Assembly: GCF_001425055.1 (NCBI RefSeq) | Contig: NZ_LMDK01000002.1 | Location: forward strand, 104,788-168,787 | Length of the DNA: 64,000 bases | DNA from: Pelomonas sp. Root1237 | GTDB lineage: Bacteria > Pseudomonadota > Gammaproteobacteria > Burkholderiales > Burkholderiaceae_C | Direction of reading: 5' to 3' | Shown: positions 43,623-52,386 of the stretch, in pieces | Layout of the letters: each line of letters begins with the position of its first letter | How positions within the stretch are numbered: position 1 is the first letter of the stretch | The notes under the pieces: model-generated | Databases searched by the model: none | What the model was told of the DNA's origin: nothing | What the model saw: the letters and a program-made list of their open reading frames with translations, nothing else | Program-made: the position numbers and the translations under genes

Positions 43623-46094
43623 GTGCCCAAGTTCCGGATCGCCCCTCTTGCTCTCGCCGCCCTGCTGGCCGGCGTTGCCACCCTCAGCCCCGCCGAGGAC
43701 TACGCGCCGCCCGGCGGCTTCACCAAGGGCAGCGAGCGCCCCTGGTCCTACACGCCACTGAACACGCAAGTCGCCACGCCGGCCACCAAGGCCAAGGCCT
43801 GGGTGCGCCAGCCGCTGGACGCCTTCGTGCTGGCCAAGCTCGAGGCGCAAGGCATCGCCCCCTCGCCCGAGGCCGACCGTCACGCCTACATCCGCCGCGC
43901 GACGCTCGACACCTGGGGCATCCTGCCCACGCCCGAGGAGGTCAACGCCTTCGTGGGCGACAAGTCGCCCAAGGCGCATGAAAAGCTCGTCGAGCGCCTG
44001 CTGGCCTCGCCGCGCTACGGCGAGCGCCAGGCGCGCCGCTGGCTGGACCTGAGCCGCTATGCCGACAGCGATGGCTACAACACCGACGGCACGCGTCCCA
44101 ACATCTGGCGCTACCGCGACTACGTCGTCAACGCCTTCAACGCCGACAAGCCCTTCGACCGCTTCGTCAAGGAACAGATCGCTGGCGACGAACTCTGGCC
44201 CGAGCGCACCGAGGCCCTGATCGCCACCGGCTTCCTGCGCAACCTGCCCGACGAGATCAACGCCCGCGACCTGAACCTGAAGAAGCAGGAGGTCGCCAAC
44301 GACCTGACCGACACCGTCGGCGCCGTCTTCCTCGGCACCACCATCGGCTGCGCCCAGTGCCACGACCACAAGACCGAGAAGATCACACAGAAGGAGTACT
44401 ACGAGTTCCAGGCCTTTTTCGCCAACACCAGCTGGAAGGACGATGTCTCGCCGCTGACGGGCAAGGCCAAGGCCGACTACGACGCCCAGCTGGCCAAGTG
44501 GGAAGACGCGACCAAGGACATCCGCGAACAGCGCGACGCGCTGCTCAAGCCCATCATCGAGAAGCTCGAGACCGATCGCCTGTCGGGCTTCGTGCCGGCC
44601 ACGCGCGAGTCCATCAACAAGCCGGCATCGGAGCGCAATGCCTACGACCGCTGGATCTACCACCGCAACCTGTGGACCCTGTCGGGCCGCACGCGCAACG
44701 CCGAGAACCAGCTCAAGACCAAGGACAAGGAGGCCTACGCCAAGTACGACGTGCTGACGGCGCAGCTGAAGAAGTTCGACGCCCTCAAGCCCAAGGATCC
44801 GGGCAATGTCTCCACCATCGTCGAGCTGGGCAACGACGCACCGCCCACCAAGGTCCTCTTCAAGGGCATCTACGACCGACCGCTGCAGGAGGTGCAGCCC
44901 GGCCTGCCCGCCCTGTTGACCGACGCCTCGCTGAAGATTGCGCCGACGGCCACGTCGTCGGGCCGCCGCACGGCCCTGGCCAATTGGCTGGTCAGCCCCG
45001 ACAACGGCCTCACCGCCCGCGTCTTCGTCAACCGCCAATGGGCCCAGTTCTTCGGCCGCGGCATCGTCGAGACCAGCGCCGACTTCGGCAAGACCGGCAC
45101 CAAGCCCACCCACCCCGAGCTGCTCGACAAGCTGTCGGCCGACTTCGTCAAGAACGGCTGGAGCGTGAAGACGCTGCACAAGCAGATCCTGCTGTCCAGC
45201 ACCTACCGGCAGGCCAGCCAGGCCCGCGAGGTCAAGCAGGACCCGGACAACAAGCTGCTGTGGGCCTTCCCGCGCCAGCGCCTGGAGGCCGAGCAATTGC
45301 GCGACTCGCTGCTGGCTGCGTCCGGCCTGTTGGAGGAGAAGCGCGGCGGCCCGTCGGTCTACCCGCCCATTCCGCCCAACTTCGACATCGGCGGCCAGCG
45401 CAACCGCTGGCAGACGTCCGAGGACCCGCGCGACCACAACCGCCGCAGCCTCTACGTCTTCGTGCTGCGCAACTCGCCCTATCCGCTGCTGGAGACCTTC
45501 GACTGGGCCAACCCACAGTCCCCTCACTTCAAGCGCGACGTGACGACGACGGCGCCACAGGCCCTGGCCCTGGTCAACAGCGACCTCGTGCTGGGCTGGA
45601 GCCAGGCTCTGGCCGGCCGTGTCATCCAGGAGGCGCCTGCAGGTGAGTCCGCGCAGATCGACCGCGTCTACGAGATCCTGTTCTCGCGCAAGCCCACGGC
45701 CGCGGAGAAGACGAAGCTGGTCGCCTTCCTGAACGCTCAGGAGACCTTGCAGACGGCCCAGGCCGGCGAGGTCAAGAAGCCGCATCTGCCCGAGGGCTGG
45801 GGCGTAGATCCCAAGCTCGCCAGGCAGATCGACGGCTTCTACAAGGCGGCCTACAAGCGCGAGCCCGACCGCTACGAGCGCACGGCCTTCCTGTCCTATC
45901 TGGATCAGCAAGCCGCCAAGCGCAGGAAGGGCGATGGCGGCGACGACGCTGCGGATGACGGCGGTGGCACGGCCGTGGCCGCCACGCCGACGGCCAGCGC
46001 CTCCGTCAAGGGCCAGAACAAGGCCCGCGCCGCCGCCTTCGTCGACCTGGTCCACACGCTGGTCAACACCAACGAATTCACCTATCGCTTCTAA
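43623..46094 (+). CDS. DUF1549/DUF1553 (PSD1) domain protein
   Basis: An 823-residue exported protein. Signal peptide MPKFRIAPLALAALLAGVATLSPA follows a GTG start with GGGAG upstream. The DUF1549 part has RYGERQARRWLDLSRYADSDGYN (in part) and GCAQCHDHKTEKI, with a heme-like CxxCH; the DUF1553 part has ARVFVNRQWAQFFGRGIVETSADFG (in part) and FPRQRLEAEQLRDSLLAASG. These paired domains are abundant in Planctomycetes and Verrucomicrobia and sparse elsewhere; their biochemical role is unknown. Usual planctomycete proteins begin with an extra cytochrome domain (PSCyt1), absent here. Confidence 0.85.
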   Translation: MPKFRIAPLALAALLAGVATLSPAEDYAPPGGFTKGSERPWSYTPLNTQVATPATKAKAWVRQPLDAFVLAKLEAQGIAPSPEADRHAYIRRATLDTWGILPTPEEVNAFVGDKSPKAHEKLVERLLASPRYGERQARRWLDLSRYADSDGYNTDGTRPNIWRYRDYVVNAFNADKPFDRFVKEQIAGDELWPERTEALIATGFLRNLPDEINARDLNLKKQEVANDLTDTVGAVFLGTTIGCAQCHDHKTEKITQKEYYEFQAFFANTSWKDDVSPLTGKAKADYDAQLAKWEDATKDIREQRDALLKPIIEKLETDRLSGFVPATRESINKPASERNAYDRWIYHRNLWTLSGRTRNAENQLKTKDKEAYAKYDVLTAQLKKFDALKPKDPGNVSTIVELGNDAPPTKVLFKGIYDRPLQEVQPGLPALLTDASLKIAPTATSSGRRTALANWLVSPDNGLTARVFVNRQWAQFFGRGIVETSADFGKTGTKPTHPELLDKLSADFVKNGWSVKTLHKQILLSSTYRQASQAREVKQDPDNKLLWAFPRQRLEAEQLRDSLLAASGLLEEKRGGPSVYPPIPPNFDIGGQRNRWQTSEDPRDHNRRSLYVFVLRNSPYPLLETFDWANPQSPHFKRDVTTTAPQALALVNSDLVLGWSQALAGRVIQEAPAGESAQIDRVYEILFSRKPTAAEKTKLVAFLNAQETLQTAQAGEVKKPHLPEGWGVDPKLARQIDGFYKAAYKREPDRYERTAFLSYLDQQAAKRRKGDGGDDAADDGGGTAVAATPTASASVKGQNKARAAAFVDLVHTLVNTNEFTYRF

Positions 46095-46106
46095 AGAGGT
46101 CAGCCC

Positions 46107-47543
46107 ATGAGCCACTCTCACGATCATTCCCGCCGTCACTTCCTCGGCCACGCCGGTGCCGCCACCTTCGCCGCTTTCGGCGCGGGCAGCTTCGGCGGCA
46201 TCTCATCCGCCTTCGCCAGCGAACTCTTCGACCCGACGCTGCCGCGCCAGCCCCACCACCCGGCCAAGGCCAAGGCCGTCATCTGGCTGCACATGGCCGG
46301 CGCGCCCAGCACGCTGGACCTGTTCGACCACAAGCCCGAACTGATCAAGCTGGCCGGCACACCGCTGCCCGACAGCTTCGGCAAGGACCTGAAGACGGCC
46401 ACCGACGGCGGCGTGGGCAACCTTTACGCCAGCAAGCGCACCTGGAAGCAGCATGGCGAAAGCGGTGCCTGGGTGTCGGACCTGCTGCCCCACATCGCCA
46501 AGCAGGCCGACGACATCGCCTTCCTGAAGGGCAGCAAGACCGAGGGCAGCACCCACGTCATCGCGTCGCTGAAGCTGCACACCGCCGGCCTGGTGCCGGG
46601 CCGCCCGGCCCTGGGCTCGTGGGTGCAGTACGGCCTGGGTTCGGCCAACCCCGACCTGCCGGCCTTCGTCGTGCTGCCCACGGGCGTGGGCTCAGCCGGC
46701 GGCGGCCGCGGCGCCGTCATCTGGAGCAGCGGCTTCCTGCCCGCCGCCCTGCAGGGAACGCCCTTCCGCAAGGGCGACTCGCCCATCCTGCACCTGGCCC
46801 GCCCCGACGGCATCACGGAAAAGGAGCAGCGCGCCCAGCTCGACCTGCTGCGCGCCCTGAATGGCGAGCACGCCGAGCGCTACCCCGGCGACACCGAGTT
46901 GATCGCCCGCGCCAAGAGCTATGACCTGGCCTACCGCATGCAGGTCTCGGCGCCGGAGGCCGTCGACCTGGCCAAGGAAACCGCGGCCACGAAGACGGCC
47001 TACGGCATCGGCACCAAGGAGACCGACGAGTACGGCACGGCCCTGCTGCGCGCCCGCCGCCTGGTGGAGCGCGGCGTGCGCTTCATCCACGTCATCTCGG
47101 GCGCGCCGGACAACAGCGTGGACTCGTGGGACGCCCACAACAACCTCGAGAAAAACCACGCGGTGATGTGCAAGCAGGTGGACCAACCGGTGGGCGCGCT
47201 GCTGGCGGACCTGAAGGCGCGGGGGCTGCTGGAGACGACGCTGGTGGTCTGGGCGTCGGAATTCGGGCGCACGCCGTATGGGCAGTCAGGCAACGGGCGG
47301 GATCACAACCCCTGGGGCTACACGCAGTGGATTGCGGGGGGCGGCATCAAGCCGGGGACGTATGGCGGCACCGATGAGATCGGGCTGCGGGCGGAGACCG
47401 GAGTGATCGATACGTATGACCTGCAGGCGACGCTGCTGCATCAGCTGGGGCTGAACCACAAGAAGCTGGTGTTTGCGCATCAGGGTCGCGCGGAGAAGGC
47501 GACGACGGTGTTTGGCGATGTCATCAAGGAGATCCTGGCTTGA
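46107..47543 (+). CDS. Tat-exported DUF1501 protein (sulfatase/alkaline phosphatase fold)
   Basis: A 478-residue protein with a twin-arginine signal (HSRRHFLGHAGAATFAAFG) and the DUF1501 pattern: AKAVIWLHMAGAPSTLDLFDHKPEL in part, GDTELIARAKSYDLAYRMQ, VWASEFGRTPYGQSGNGRDHNPWGYT in part. DUF1501 proteins share the alkaline phosphatase-like fold, but the activity is unproven. It starts 13 bases after the PSD1 gene; the pair PSD1+DUF1501 is the standard planctomycete combination. Codon use looks like the host's. Confidence 0.88.
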   Translation: MSHSHDHSRRHFLGHAGAATFAAFGAGSFGGISSAFASELFDPTLPRQPHHPAKAKAVIWLHMAGAPSTLDLFDHKPELIKLAGTPLPDSFGKDLKTATDGGVGNLYASKRTWKQHGESGAWVSDLLPHIAKQADDIAFLKGSKTEGSTHVIASLKLHTAGLVPGRPALGSWVQYGLGSANPDLPAFVVLPTGVGSAGGGRGAVIWSSGFLPAALQGTPFRKGDSPILHLARPDGITEKEQRAQLDLLRALNGEHAERYPGDTELIARAKSYDLAYRMQVSAPEAVDLAKETAATKTAYGIGTKETDEYGTALLRARRLVERGVRFIHVISGAPDNSVDSWDAHNNLEKNHAVMCKQVDQPVGALLADLKARGLLETTLVVWASEFGRTPYGQSGNGRDHNPWGYTQWIAGGGIKPGTYGGTDEIGLRAETGVIDTYDLQATLLHQLGLNHKKLVFAHQGRAEKATTVFGDVIKEILA

Positions 47544-47576
47544 TGTGAGGGTTGCTGTGGCGGGGCGTGCGTCTGT

Positions 47577-48158
47577 TCGCTGCATTGCCGGGAGTCCGTC
47601 CCGGCGGCCGGGTAACTTTCTTCTGCGGGGCCAGAAGAAAGTCACCAAAGAAGAGGCCCTGAACCGCACTCGTTCGCCACGCCACCATCAACGGCGCGCG
47701 AAAACGTCCACCTGCACCGCGCCCCGACGCGATCCGCTGCGCTCTCGCTGCTGTCCCTATGACGAGCACCAAACATCGCCACATCCCGCCCGTTAACGCG
47801 CGGCTGCACGCCGGGCTCACCAGAAAACCGAAGACAGCGTCGCTCGGGCGACGCGACGGACCCGCCCACTCGGCGCGTCGCCCGAGCGACGCTGTCTTTC
47901 TTGCATTTCTCGTGAGCCCGGCGTGCAGCCGCGCGTTAAGCGGACAGGTGGTGCGGTGGATGCCATTGGTGACAAGGACAGCAGCGAGAGCGCAGCGGGT
48001 CGCGTGAAGGCGCCGTCCAGTTCCGAGCAACGCGAGCGCTCCATCCTGCTCGAGTGCGGATTGCATTGAGCGCTCCTCTTTTGGTGACTTTTCTCTGGCG
48101 CGTCAGAGAAAAGTTACCCGCCCTCGCGGGGCGGATTCCCGCGGCACTGCACACGAGT
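47577..48158. repeat. 580-bp giant inverted-repeat element, copy R1
   Basis: A non-coding gap is filled by nested palindromes. Both ends have a hairpin: ACTTTCTTCTG / CAGAAGAAAGT (47615-47642) and ACTTTTCTCTG / CAGAGAAAAGT (48087-48114), set as inverted terminal repeats. The centre is a 25-bp perfect inverted repeat (47831-47855 and 47874-47898). The flanks also mirror, e.g. GCGGCTGCACGCCGGGCTCAC against its complement at 47911-47935. No credible ORF. R2 at 63398-63902 is the second copy. Confidence 0.9.
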
Positions 48159-48188
48159 CATAAGGACCTCTGCAAAGACATCCAACAA

Positions 48189-48572
48189 ATGAAAACGTAC
48201 CCGGCGCTAACCGCCCTCATCCCCCTGCTGATCGCCACCACCGTCCTCGCCGCCCAAGCCGAGCTCAGTGCCGACGAGATGCGCAGCGCCGAAGACACGC
48301 TGCGCGATCTCGACTCCAACGTCAGCCTGCAGAACCGCAAGGCCCTGGACGAGGCGCGTGAACTCGCGCGCTTCTTCCAGCAGGTCGGCGCCCACTACAC
48401 GGCTCAGCCCGATGCGGCCCGCGGCGTCGACTTCGCGCGCAAGTCGCAGGACCACGCGCAGGCCATCGCCGCCGCCGTCGAGGCCGGCAACTACGACGCC
48501 GCGCAAGACGCGCTCAGCGACCTGACGCGCAGCTGCAAGGCCTGCCACGAGGTCTACAAGACCAAGAAATGA
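48189..48572 (+). CDS. Cytochrome c'-like class II c-type cytochrome
   Basis: A 127-residue exported protein (signal MKTYPALTALIPLLIATTVLAA) that is helical and has a single heme motif, CKACH, eight residues from the C-terminus, as in cytochrome c' and c556. It is the first of five consecutive genes (48189-50684) with four-base ATGA overlaps between the first three, all exported. Likely a periplasmic electron carrier or gas-binding protein. Confidence 0.82.
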   Translation: MKTYPALTALIPLLIATTVLAAQAELSADEMRSAEDTLRDLDSNVSLQNRKALDEARELARFFQQVGAHYTAQPDAARGVDFARKSQDHAQAIAAAVEAGNYDAAQDALSDLTRSCKACHEVYKTKK

Positions 48573-48955
48573 AGAAGCAAGCTCCCTTCCTCATCTCCAT
48601 CGCCCTGCTCGTGGCGCCGCTCTGCCACGCCGCTTCCAAGCTGGACCTCGGCATCTGGATGCGCTCCATCGACCACAAGTCGGTCAGCGTGCAGAAGGCC
48701 CTCGGCGCCGGCCGCCACGACGAGGCCGCGGTCGATGCCCAGGCCCTGCAGAAGCTCTATGCCGACATGACGGCCTTCTTCGAGAAGGACTACCCGGCCG
48801 CCGATGCGGTCGGCTTCTCGCGCGAAGGCGAGCGCCAGGCCGCCGCCATCACCACGGCGCTGGCCGCTGGGGATGTCGCCAGCGCCAAGGGCGCCGCGCG
48901 CGCCATCGCCCTCGCCTGCAACGACTGCCACGACCCCTACAAGCCCCTGCCATGA
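48569..48955 (+). CDS. Second cytochrome c'-like exported protein
   Basis: A 128-residue exported helical protein (signal MKKQAPFLISIALLVAPLCHA) with one C-terminal heme motif, CNDCH, and a short tail DPYKPLP. It resembles the upstream cytochrome, including a conserved QALQKLYADMTAFFEKDY helix, and shares its four-base overlap. Probably also class II c-type cytochrome. Its own start overlaps the previous stop (ATGA) and its stop overlaps the next start. Confidence 0.8.
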   Translation: MKKQAPFLISIALLVAPLCHAASKLDLGIWMRSIDHKSVSVQKALGAGRHDEAAVDAQALQKLYADMTAFFEKDYPAADAVGFSREGERQAAAITTALAAGDVASAKGAARAIALACNDCHDPYKPLP

Positions 48956-49521
48956 AAAAGACCCTCGCCCTTTCCCTGCTGGCGCTCGCCGCCAGCGCCC
49001 ACGCCGCGTTGAAGCCCGGTGACGCAGCGCCCGACTTCCAGGCCACCGCAGCCCTGGCCGGCAAGACCGTCGACCTGCAACTCAAGGATGCCCTCGCAAA
49101 AGGCCCCGTCGTCGTCTATTTCTACCCGGCCGCCTTCACCGGCGGCTGCAACCTGCAGGCGCACGAGTTCGCCGAGAACCTGGCCCGCTTCACGGCCGCC
49201 GGCGCCACCGTCATCGGCGTATCCGGCGACGGCATAGCCCGGTTGCGCGAGTTCTCGGCCGACCCCGAGACCTGTGCCGGCAAGCTCGCTGTCGCCTCGG
49301 ATGCCGACGGCCACATCGCCCGCGCCTTCGACATCGCCACCACCGCGACACCGCCCGGCCGCAAGACGACCAAGGGCCAGGACATCACCCACGCTCGCGC
49401 CGAGCGCACCAGCTTTGTCCTGAGTCGCGAGGGCCGCGTCGTCGCCACCGTCGGCGGCCTGGCGCCCGCGGCCAACGTGGCCGCCGCGCTTGCCGAGGTC
49501 GAACGCCTGGCCGGCCACTGA
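48952..49521 (+). CDS. Exported peroxiredoxin of the BCP/AhpC-TSA type
   Basis: A 189-residue exported protein (signal MKKTLALSLLALAASAHA) with a peroxiredoxin domain: KPGDAAPDFQATAAL, then the peroxidatic motif PAAFTGGCNLQAHEF with cysteine in PxxxTxxC, and a possible resolving cysteine in DPETCAGKL. It reduces peroxides in the periplasm, where thioredoxin-like donors are limited; the flanking c' cytochromes are candidates for electron partners, by inference. Third gene of the operon. Confidence 0.86.
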   Translation: MKKTLALSLLALAASAHAALKPGDAAPDFQATAALAGKTVDLQLKDALAKGPVVVYFYPAAFTGGCNLQAHEFAENLARFTAAGATVIGVSGDGIARLREFSADPETCAGKLAVASDADGHIARAFDIATTATPPGRKTTKGQDITHARAERTSFVLSREGRVVATVGGLAPAANVAAALAEVERLAGH

Positions 49522-49548
49522 TCCCTTCCCCAACCACCCACCACAACG

Positions 49549-50004
49549 ATGAAACGACTCCTCATCATCACAGCCGCACTGCTCGCCAACGCCGCCCAGG
49601 CCCAGCAGGCCCCCAAGCCCGAACAGCTCATCAAGTGGCGCCAGTCGGCCTACCAGGTCATCGGCTGGAACACCGGCCGCGTCAAGGCCAACGTCGACGG
49701 CACGTACAACAAGGACGACGTCATCCGCGCAGCCAACACGATTGCCGCCGTGGCCAATGGCGGGCTGCCCTCGCTGTTCCCGGCTTCCACCGAAACCGGC
49801 AAGGGCTGGCACGACACCTCCGTCAAGCCGACGCTCTTCAGCGACGCCGCCGGTGCCGCCGCCGCCCAGGCCGCCTTCGGCAAGGAAGCCAATGAGCTCG
49901 CGCGCGTCGCCCAGGGCGGCGACGTGGCCGCCATCAAGGCCCAGCTCGCCGCGCTGCAGAAGACCTGCAAGGCCTGCCACGACGACTACAGGAACAGCAA
50001 TTGA
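49549..50004 (+). CDS. Cytochrome c' (class II c-type cytochrome)
   Basis: A 151-residue exported protein (signal MKRLLIITAALLANAAQA). The opening KPEQLIKWRQSAYQVIGWNTGRV and the C-terminal heme motif CKACHDDYR are those of cytochrome c'/c556. Such proteins are five-coordinate heme proteins that may bind NO or CO, or carry electrons. It is the clearest cytochrome c' of the three in this operon. Gap of 27 bases after the peroxiredoxin. Confidence 0.88.
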   Translation: MKRLLIITAALLANAAQAQQAPKPEQLIKWRQSAYQVIGWNTGRVKANVDGTYNKDDVIRAANTIAAVANGGLPSLFPASTETGKGWHDTSVKPTLFSDAAGAAAAQAAFGKEANELARVAQGGDVAAIKAQLAALQKTCKACHDDYRNSN

Positions 50005-50006
50005 TC

Positions 50007-50684
50007 ATGAAGACTTCGCTTCTCGCCACCACGCTGCTGCTTGCCGCCAGCGCCCAGGCCCAGACCCCGCCAGCCAACGCCGCCAGCGCCCCTCCCCCGC
50101 CGCCGTTCACATTCTTCGTCACCAGCACTGGCGGCGGCAACGGCGCCAACTACGGTGGCCTGGAAGGTGCAGACGCGCACTGCCAGAAGCTCGCCGAAGG
50201 CGTGGGCAACCCCTACAAGACTTGGCGCGCCTACCTCAGCACGCAAGGCGCCGGTGGCGTCAACGCCCGCGACCGCATCGGCAAGGGCCCGTGGACCAAT
50301 GTGCGCGGCCAGGTCATCGCCCGCGACGTGGCTCACCTGCACGGCGACACGCTGGAGCAGGCCCAACTCGGCAGCAACCTGACCCGCAACACGGCACTCA
50401 CCGAAAAGGGCGAGCGTCCCAAGGCCGCTGGCGACACGCCCAACGAGCATGACATCGTCACCGGCTCCACGCCCGAAGGCCGTGCCTTCCCCGAGGGTGC
50501 CGACAAGACCTGCCGCAACTACTCGTCGGGCGCCGAGGACGGCTCGGTGCAACTCGGCCACTTCGACCGCACCGGCGGCGGCAATGCCTCCTGGAACTCC
50601 GCCCACGCCAGCCGCGGCTGCAGCCAGCCCAAGCTGGTGGCGACGGGTGGCGCGGGCCTGCTCTACTGCTTCGCGGCCAACTGA
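50007..50684 (+). CDS. Exported lectin-like (DUF1554-type) protein
   Basis: A 225-residue exported protein (signal MKTSLLATTLLLAASAQA) with a short Pro/Ala linker and a domain with GANYGGLEGADAHCQKLAEGVG at its start, TWRAYLS, and C-terminal ASRGCSQPKLVATGGAGLLYCFAAN. The cysteine spacing and GGLxGADxxCQxLA motif are typical of the endostatin/C-type-lectin-like proteins often annotated as DUF1554. It may bind glycans or a protein partner. Last gene of the five-gene exported operon. Confidence 0.78.
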   Translation: MKTSLLATTLLLAASAQAQTPPANAASAPPPPPFTFFVTSTGGGNGANYGGLEGADAHCQKLAEGVGNPYKTWRAYLSTQGAGGVNARDRIGKGPWTNVRGQVIARDVAHLHGDTLEQAQLGSNLTRNTALTEKGERPKAAGDTPNEHDIVTGSTPEGRAFPEGADKTCRNYSSGAEDGSVQLGHFDRTGGGNASWNSAHASRGCSQPKLVATGGAGLLYCFAAN

Positions 50685-50737
50685 AGATGTAAAGGCCGGT
50701 GGCGCCCGCCATCGCCTTCTTCAATGGACCGACCGGT

Positions 50738-51538
50738 TCAGGGCAGGGAACTCAGCGCCTCGGCACGGGGCAGGTAAGCGCTGAAGATCTTGTAGAGGGT
50801 GCCGTCCGCCCGCATGGCCGCGACGGCATCCTGGATCTTGCGGGCGTCGCTTTCGCGGACCCTGGCCTTGGAAAGCGCGAAGCCCGCGGCGTAGTTGTCG
50901 TCCGGGAAGGCATCGATGACCGTGACCCGGCCCTCCAGCTTGCTGTCCGCAAGAATTCGCCCCCACACGACAGGTTCGGACAGAAAGGCCGCGTCACGCC
51001 CCAGCGCGACGAGCCTGGCCGCCGTGTTGGCGTCGGCGTACTCGTCCACCCGCCCCTGCTGGCGCAGCTTGGCGATCCACTGGTCCCACTGCGGGCCATG
51101 CCTGAATCCCTTGACGACCGCCAGGCGCAGTTCGCCGTGCTCGGCGAACGTCTCCAGCGTGGGGACCGGATAGGGCAGGCCTTCTCGAACCAGCAGCCGG
51201 TTGCGCCCGCTCATATAGATCACAAACCGCGCAAAACCATTGCGTTCATCCGTCTCGATGGCCGACACCGTCATGTCGAGGCCGCCATGGGCCAGGTCGG
51301 CCCAGGTGCGGACCCTGGAGTCCACGAAGGTCTCGAACTTGCAGCCGGTCCGACGGCCCACTTCATCGACGATGTCGACGTCTATGCCCGCCGTGCTCAG
51401 CCCCGCACGCCGAAAGGCCAGCGAACCATATTCGTACAAGGCGACACGGTACGGCCCGCACGCGACCGGCTGCGCCAGTGCTTGCACGCTGGCTGTGGCC
51501 AACCAACCAGCCGTCACCCACATCCTGACCTTGCCCAT
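50738..51538 (-). CDS. Periplasmic solute-binding protein family 3 (amino acid ABC transporter-like)
   Basis: A 266-residue exported protein: signal MGKVRMWVTAGWLATASVQALA and an SBP family 3 domain, with GIDVDIVDEVGRRTGC, VRTWADLAHGGLDMTVSAIETDERNGF in part, and a C-terminal RKIQDAVAAMRADGTLYKIFSAYL. No permease or ATPase gene is next to it, so it is an orphan and may be a sensor or part of another system. Two start ATGs are possible (51538, 51556); the first is used. Confidence 0.8.
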   Translation of the reverse strand: MGKVRMWVTAGWLATASVQALAQPVACGPYRVALYEYGSLAFRRAGLSTAGIDVDIVDEVGRRTGCKFETFVDSRVRTWADLAHGGLDMTVSAIETDERNGFARFVIYMSGRNRLLVREGLPYPVPTLETFAEHGELRLAVVKGFRHGPQWDQWIAKLRQQGRVDEYADANTAARLVALGRDAAFLSEPVVWGRILADSKLEGRVTVIDAFPDDNYAAGFALSKARVRESDARKIQDAVAAMRADGTLYKIFSAYLPRAEALSSLP

Positions 51539-51699
51539 GCCTTCACTGCCCATCAAAGCTGGGCCAAGTATCTATTGGCGGCGGGGAGGAGGCGCATGGA
51601 GCCGCATTCGCTGACATCTTTGGCCTTGCCCGTGATTGAAACCGTGGAGGGCGGCTTAGCGACTGCGGACAATCAGCAGCACAAGGAGCCGAGAACCCC

Positions 51700-52380
51700 A
51701 TGCGCATGATCCTGGTCACGTTGCTCTCGCTGCTAAGTCTGTCGCAGGACGCGGCTGCCTGCAGCGTTTTGCCAAGTTGGCGCCCGCCCACGGTGGAGAC
51801 TGCGCTGAGCCAAGCTGCGGTCGTGCTTCAGGCGAAAGTCATTGCGGTGCAGCGTGAAGCAGGAGTGTCTTTGGCAACCGTGTCGGTTGAGCACGTGCTT
51901 AAGGGCAAGTATTCAGGCCACATTGTGGAAACAGGCGGCGGCAGCCTCTGTGGGATAGGCACTTTCAACGTTGGTCAGACCTACGTGCTCTTCTTTGAAC
52001 AGCGCGGAGAGTGGTGGGTTAATGCGCTCGTGCAGCCTCATGCCACGGCGGTGCTCGGGTCGCGTCGTCTGGACGCGAGTGAAGTGATTCCAGCCGTCGC
52101 TGCGATCTCGAAGCAAATTGGCGAGGTGCCTGGCGTTTGGGTGCCAGAAACCCAGTGGGATTTGCCGGCGTATAAAACGACGTTGTCCCACTTGAAGCTA
52201 CTGGCGAAGCGTGAGCAGGAATACCAGCTACAACTTAGGCATCGGACTTGGTTGGTGTGGGCTGGCCTGGCGCTCGCGCTGATGGCGGGCTTCGCAGGAG
52301 CAGTTGGTCTTCGCAGCCGGAGGCTGCGTGCCAAGCGCCGCGCATTGGGCAGCACGTTTGAACGGCCTTCGGACCAGTAG
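51700..52380 (+). CDS. Membrane protein with TIMP/NTR-like ectodomain
   Basis: A 226-residue protein: signal peptide to DAAAC (cysteine 21), an ectodomain with the layout ETALSQAAVVLQAKVIAV, VSVEHVLKGKYSGHIVETGGGSLCGIGTFNVGQTYVLFFEQ in part, and a C-terminal membrane helix (WLVWAGLALALMAGFAGAVGL) with a basic tail. This matches netrin/TIMP-type (NTR) modules, in which the mature N-terminus begins with cysteine and a second cysteine lies in GGxxCG. The gene is visibly lower in GC than its neighbours, suggesting acquisition. Function unknown. Confidence 0.7.
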   Translation: MRMILVTLLSLLSLSQDAAACSVLPSWRPPTVETALSQAAVVLQAKVIAVQREAGVSLATVSVEHVLKGKYSGHIVETGGGSLCGIGTFNVGQTYVLFFEQRGEWWVNALVQPHATAVLGSRRLDASEVIPAVAAISKQIGEVPGVWVPETQWDLPAYKTTLSHLKLLAKREQEYQLQLRHRTWLVWAGLALALMAGFAGAVGLRSRRLRAKRRALGSTFERPSDQ

Positions 52381-52386
52381 CGCGAG

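Noticed and set aside
43587..46151. 854-codon minus-strand open frame
   Set aside because: Antisense of the PSD1 gene, which has clear domain motifs.
47524..48066. Open frames inside the R1 element on both strands
   Set aside because: They arise from the palindrome symmetry, have no ribosome sites and encode repeated low-complexity peptides also seen in R2.
47577..48158. CRISPR array or integron attC cluster
   Set aside because: The repeats are inverted, not direct with spacers, and no cas or integrase gene is near.
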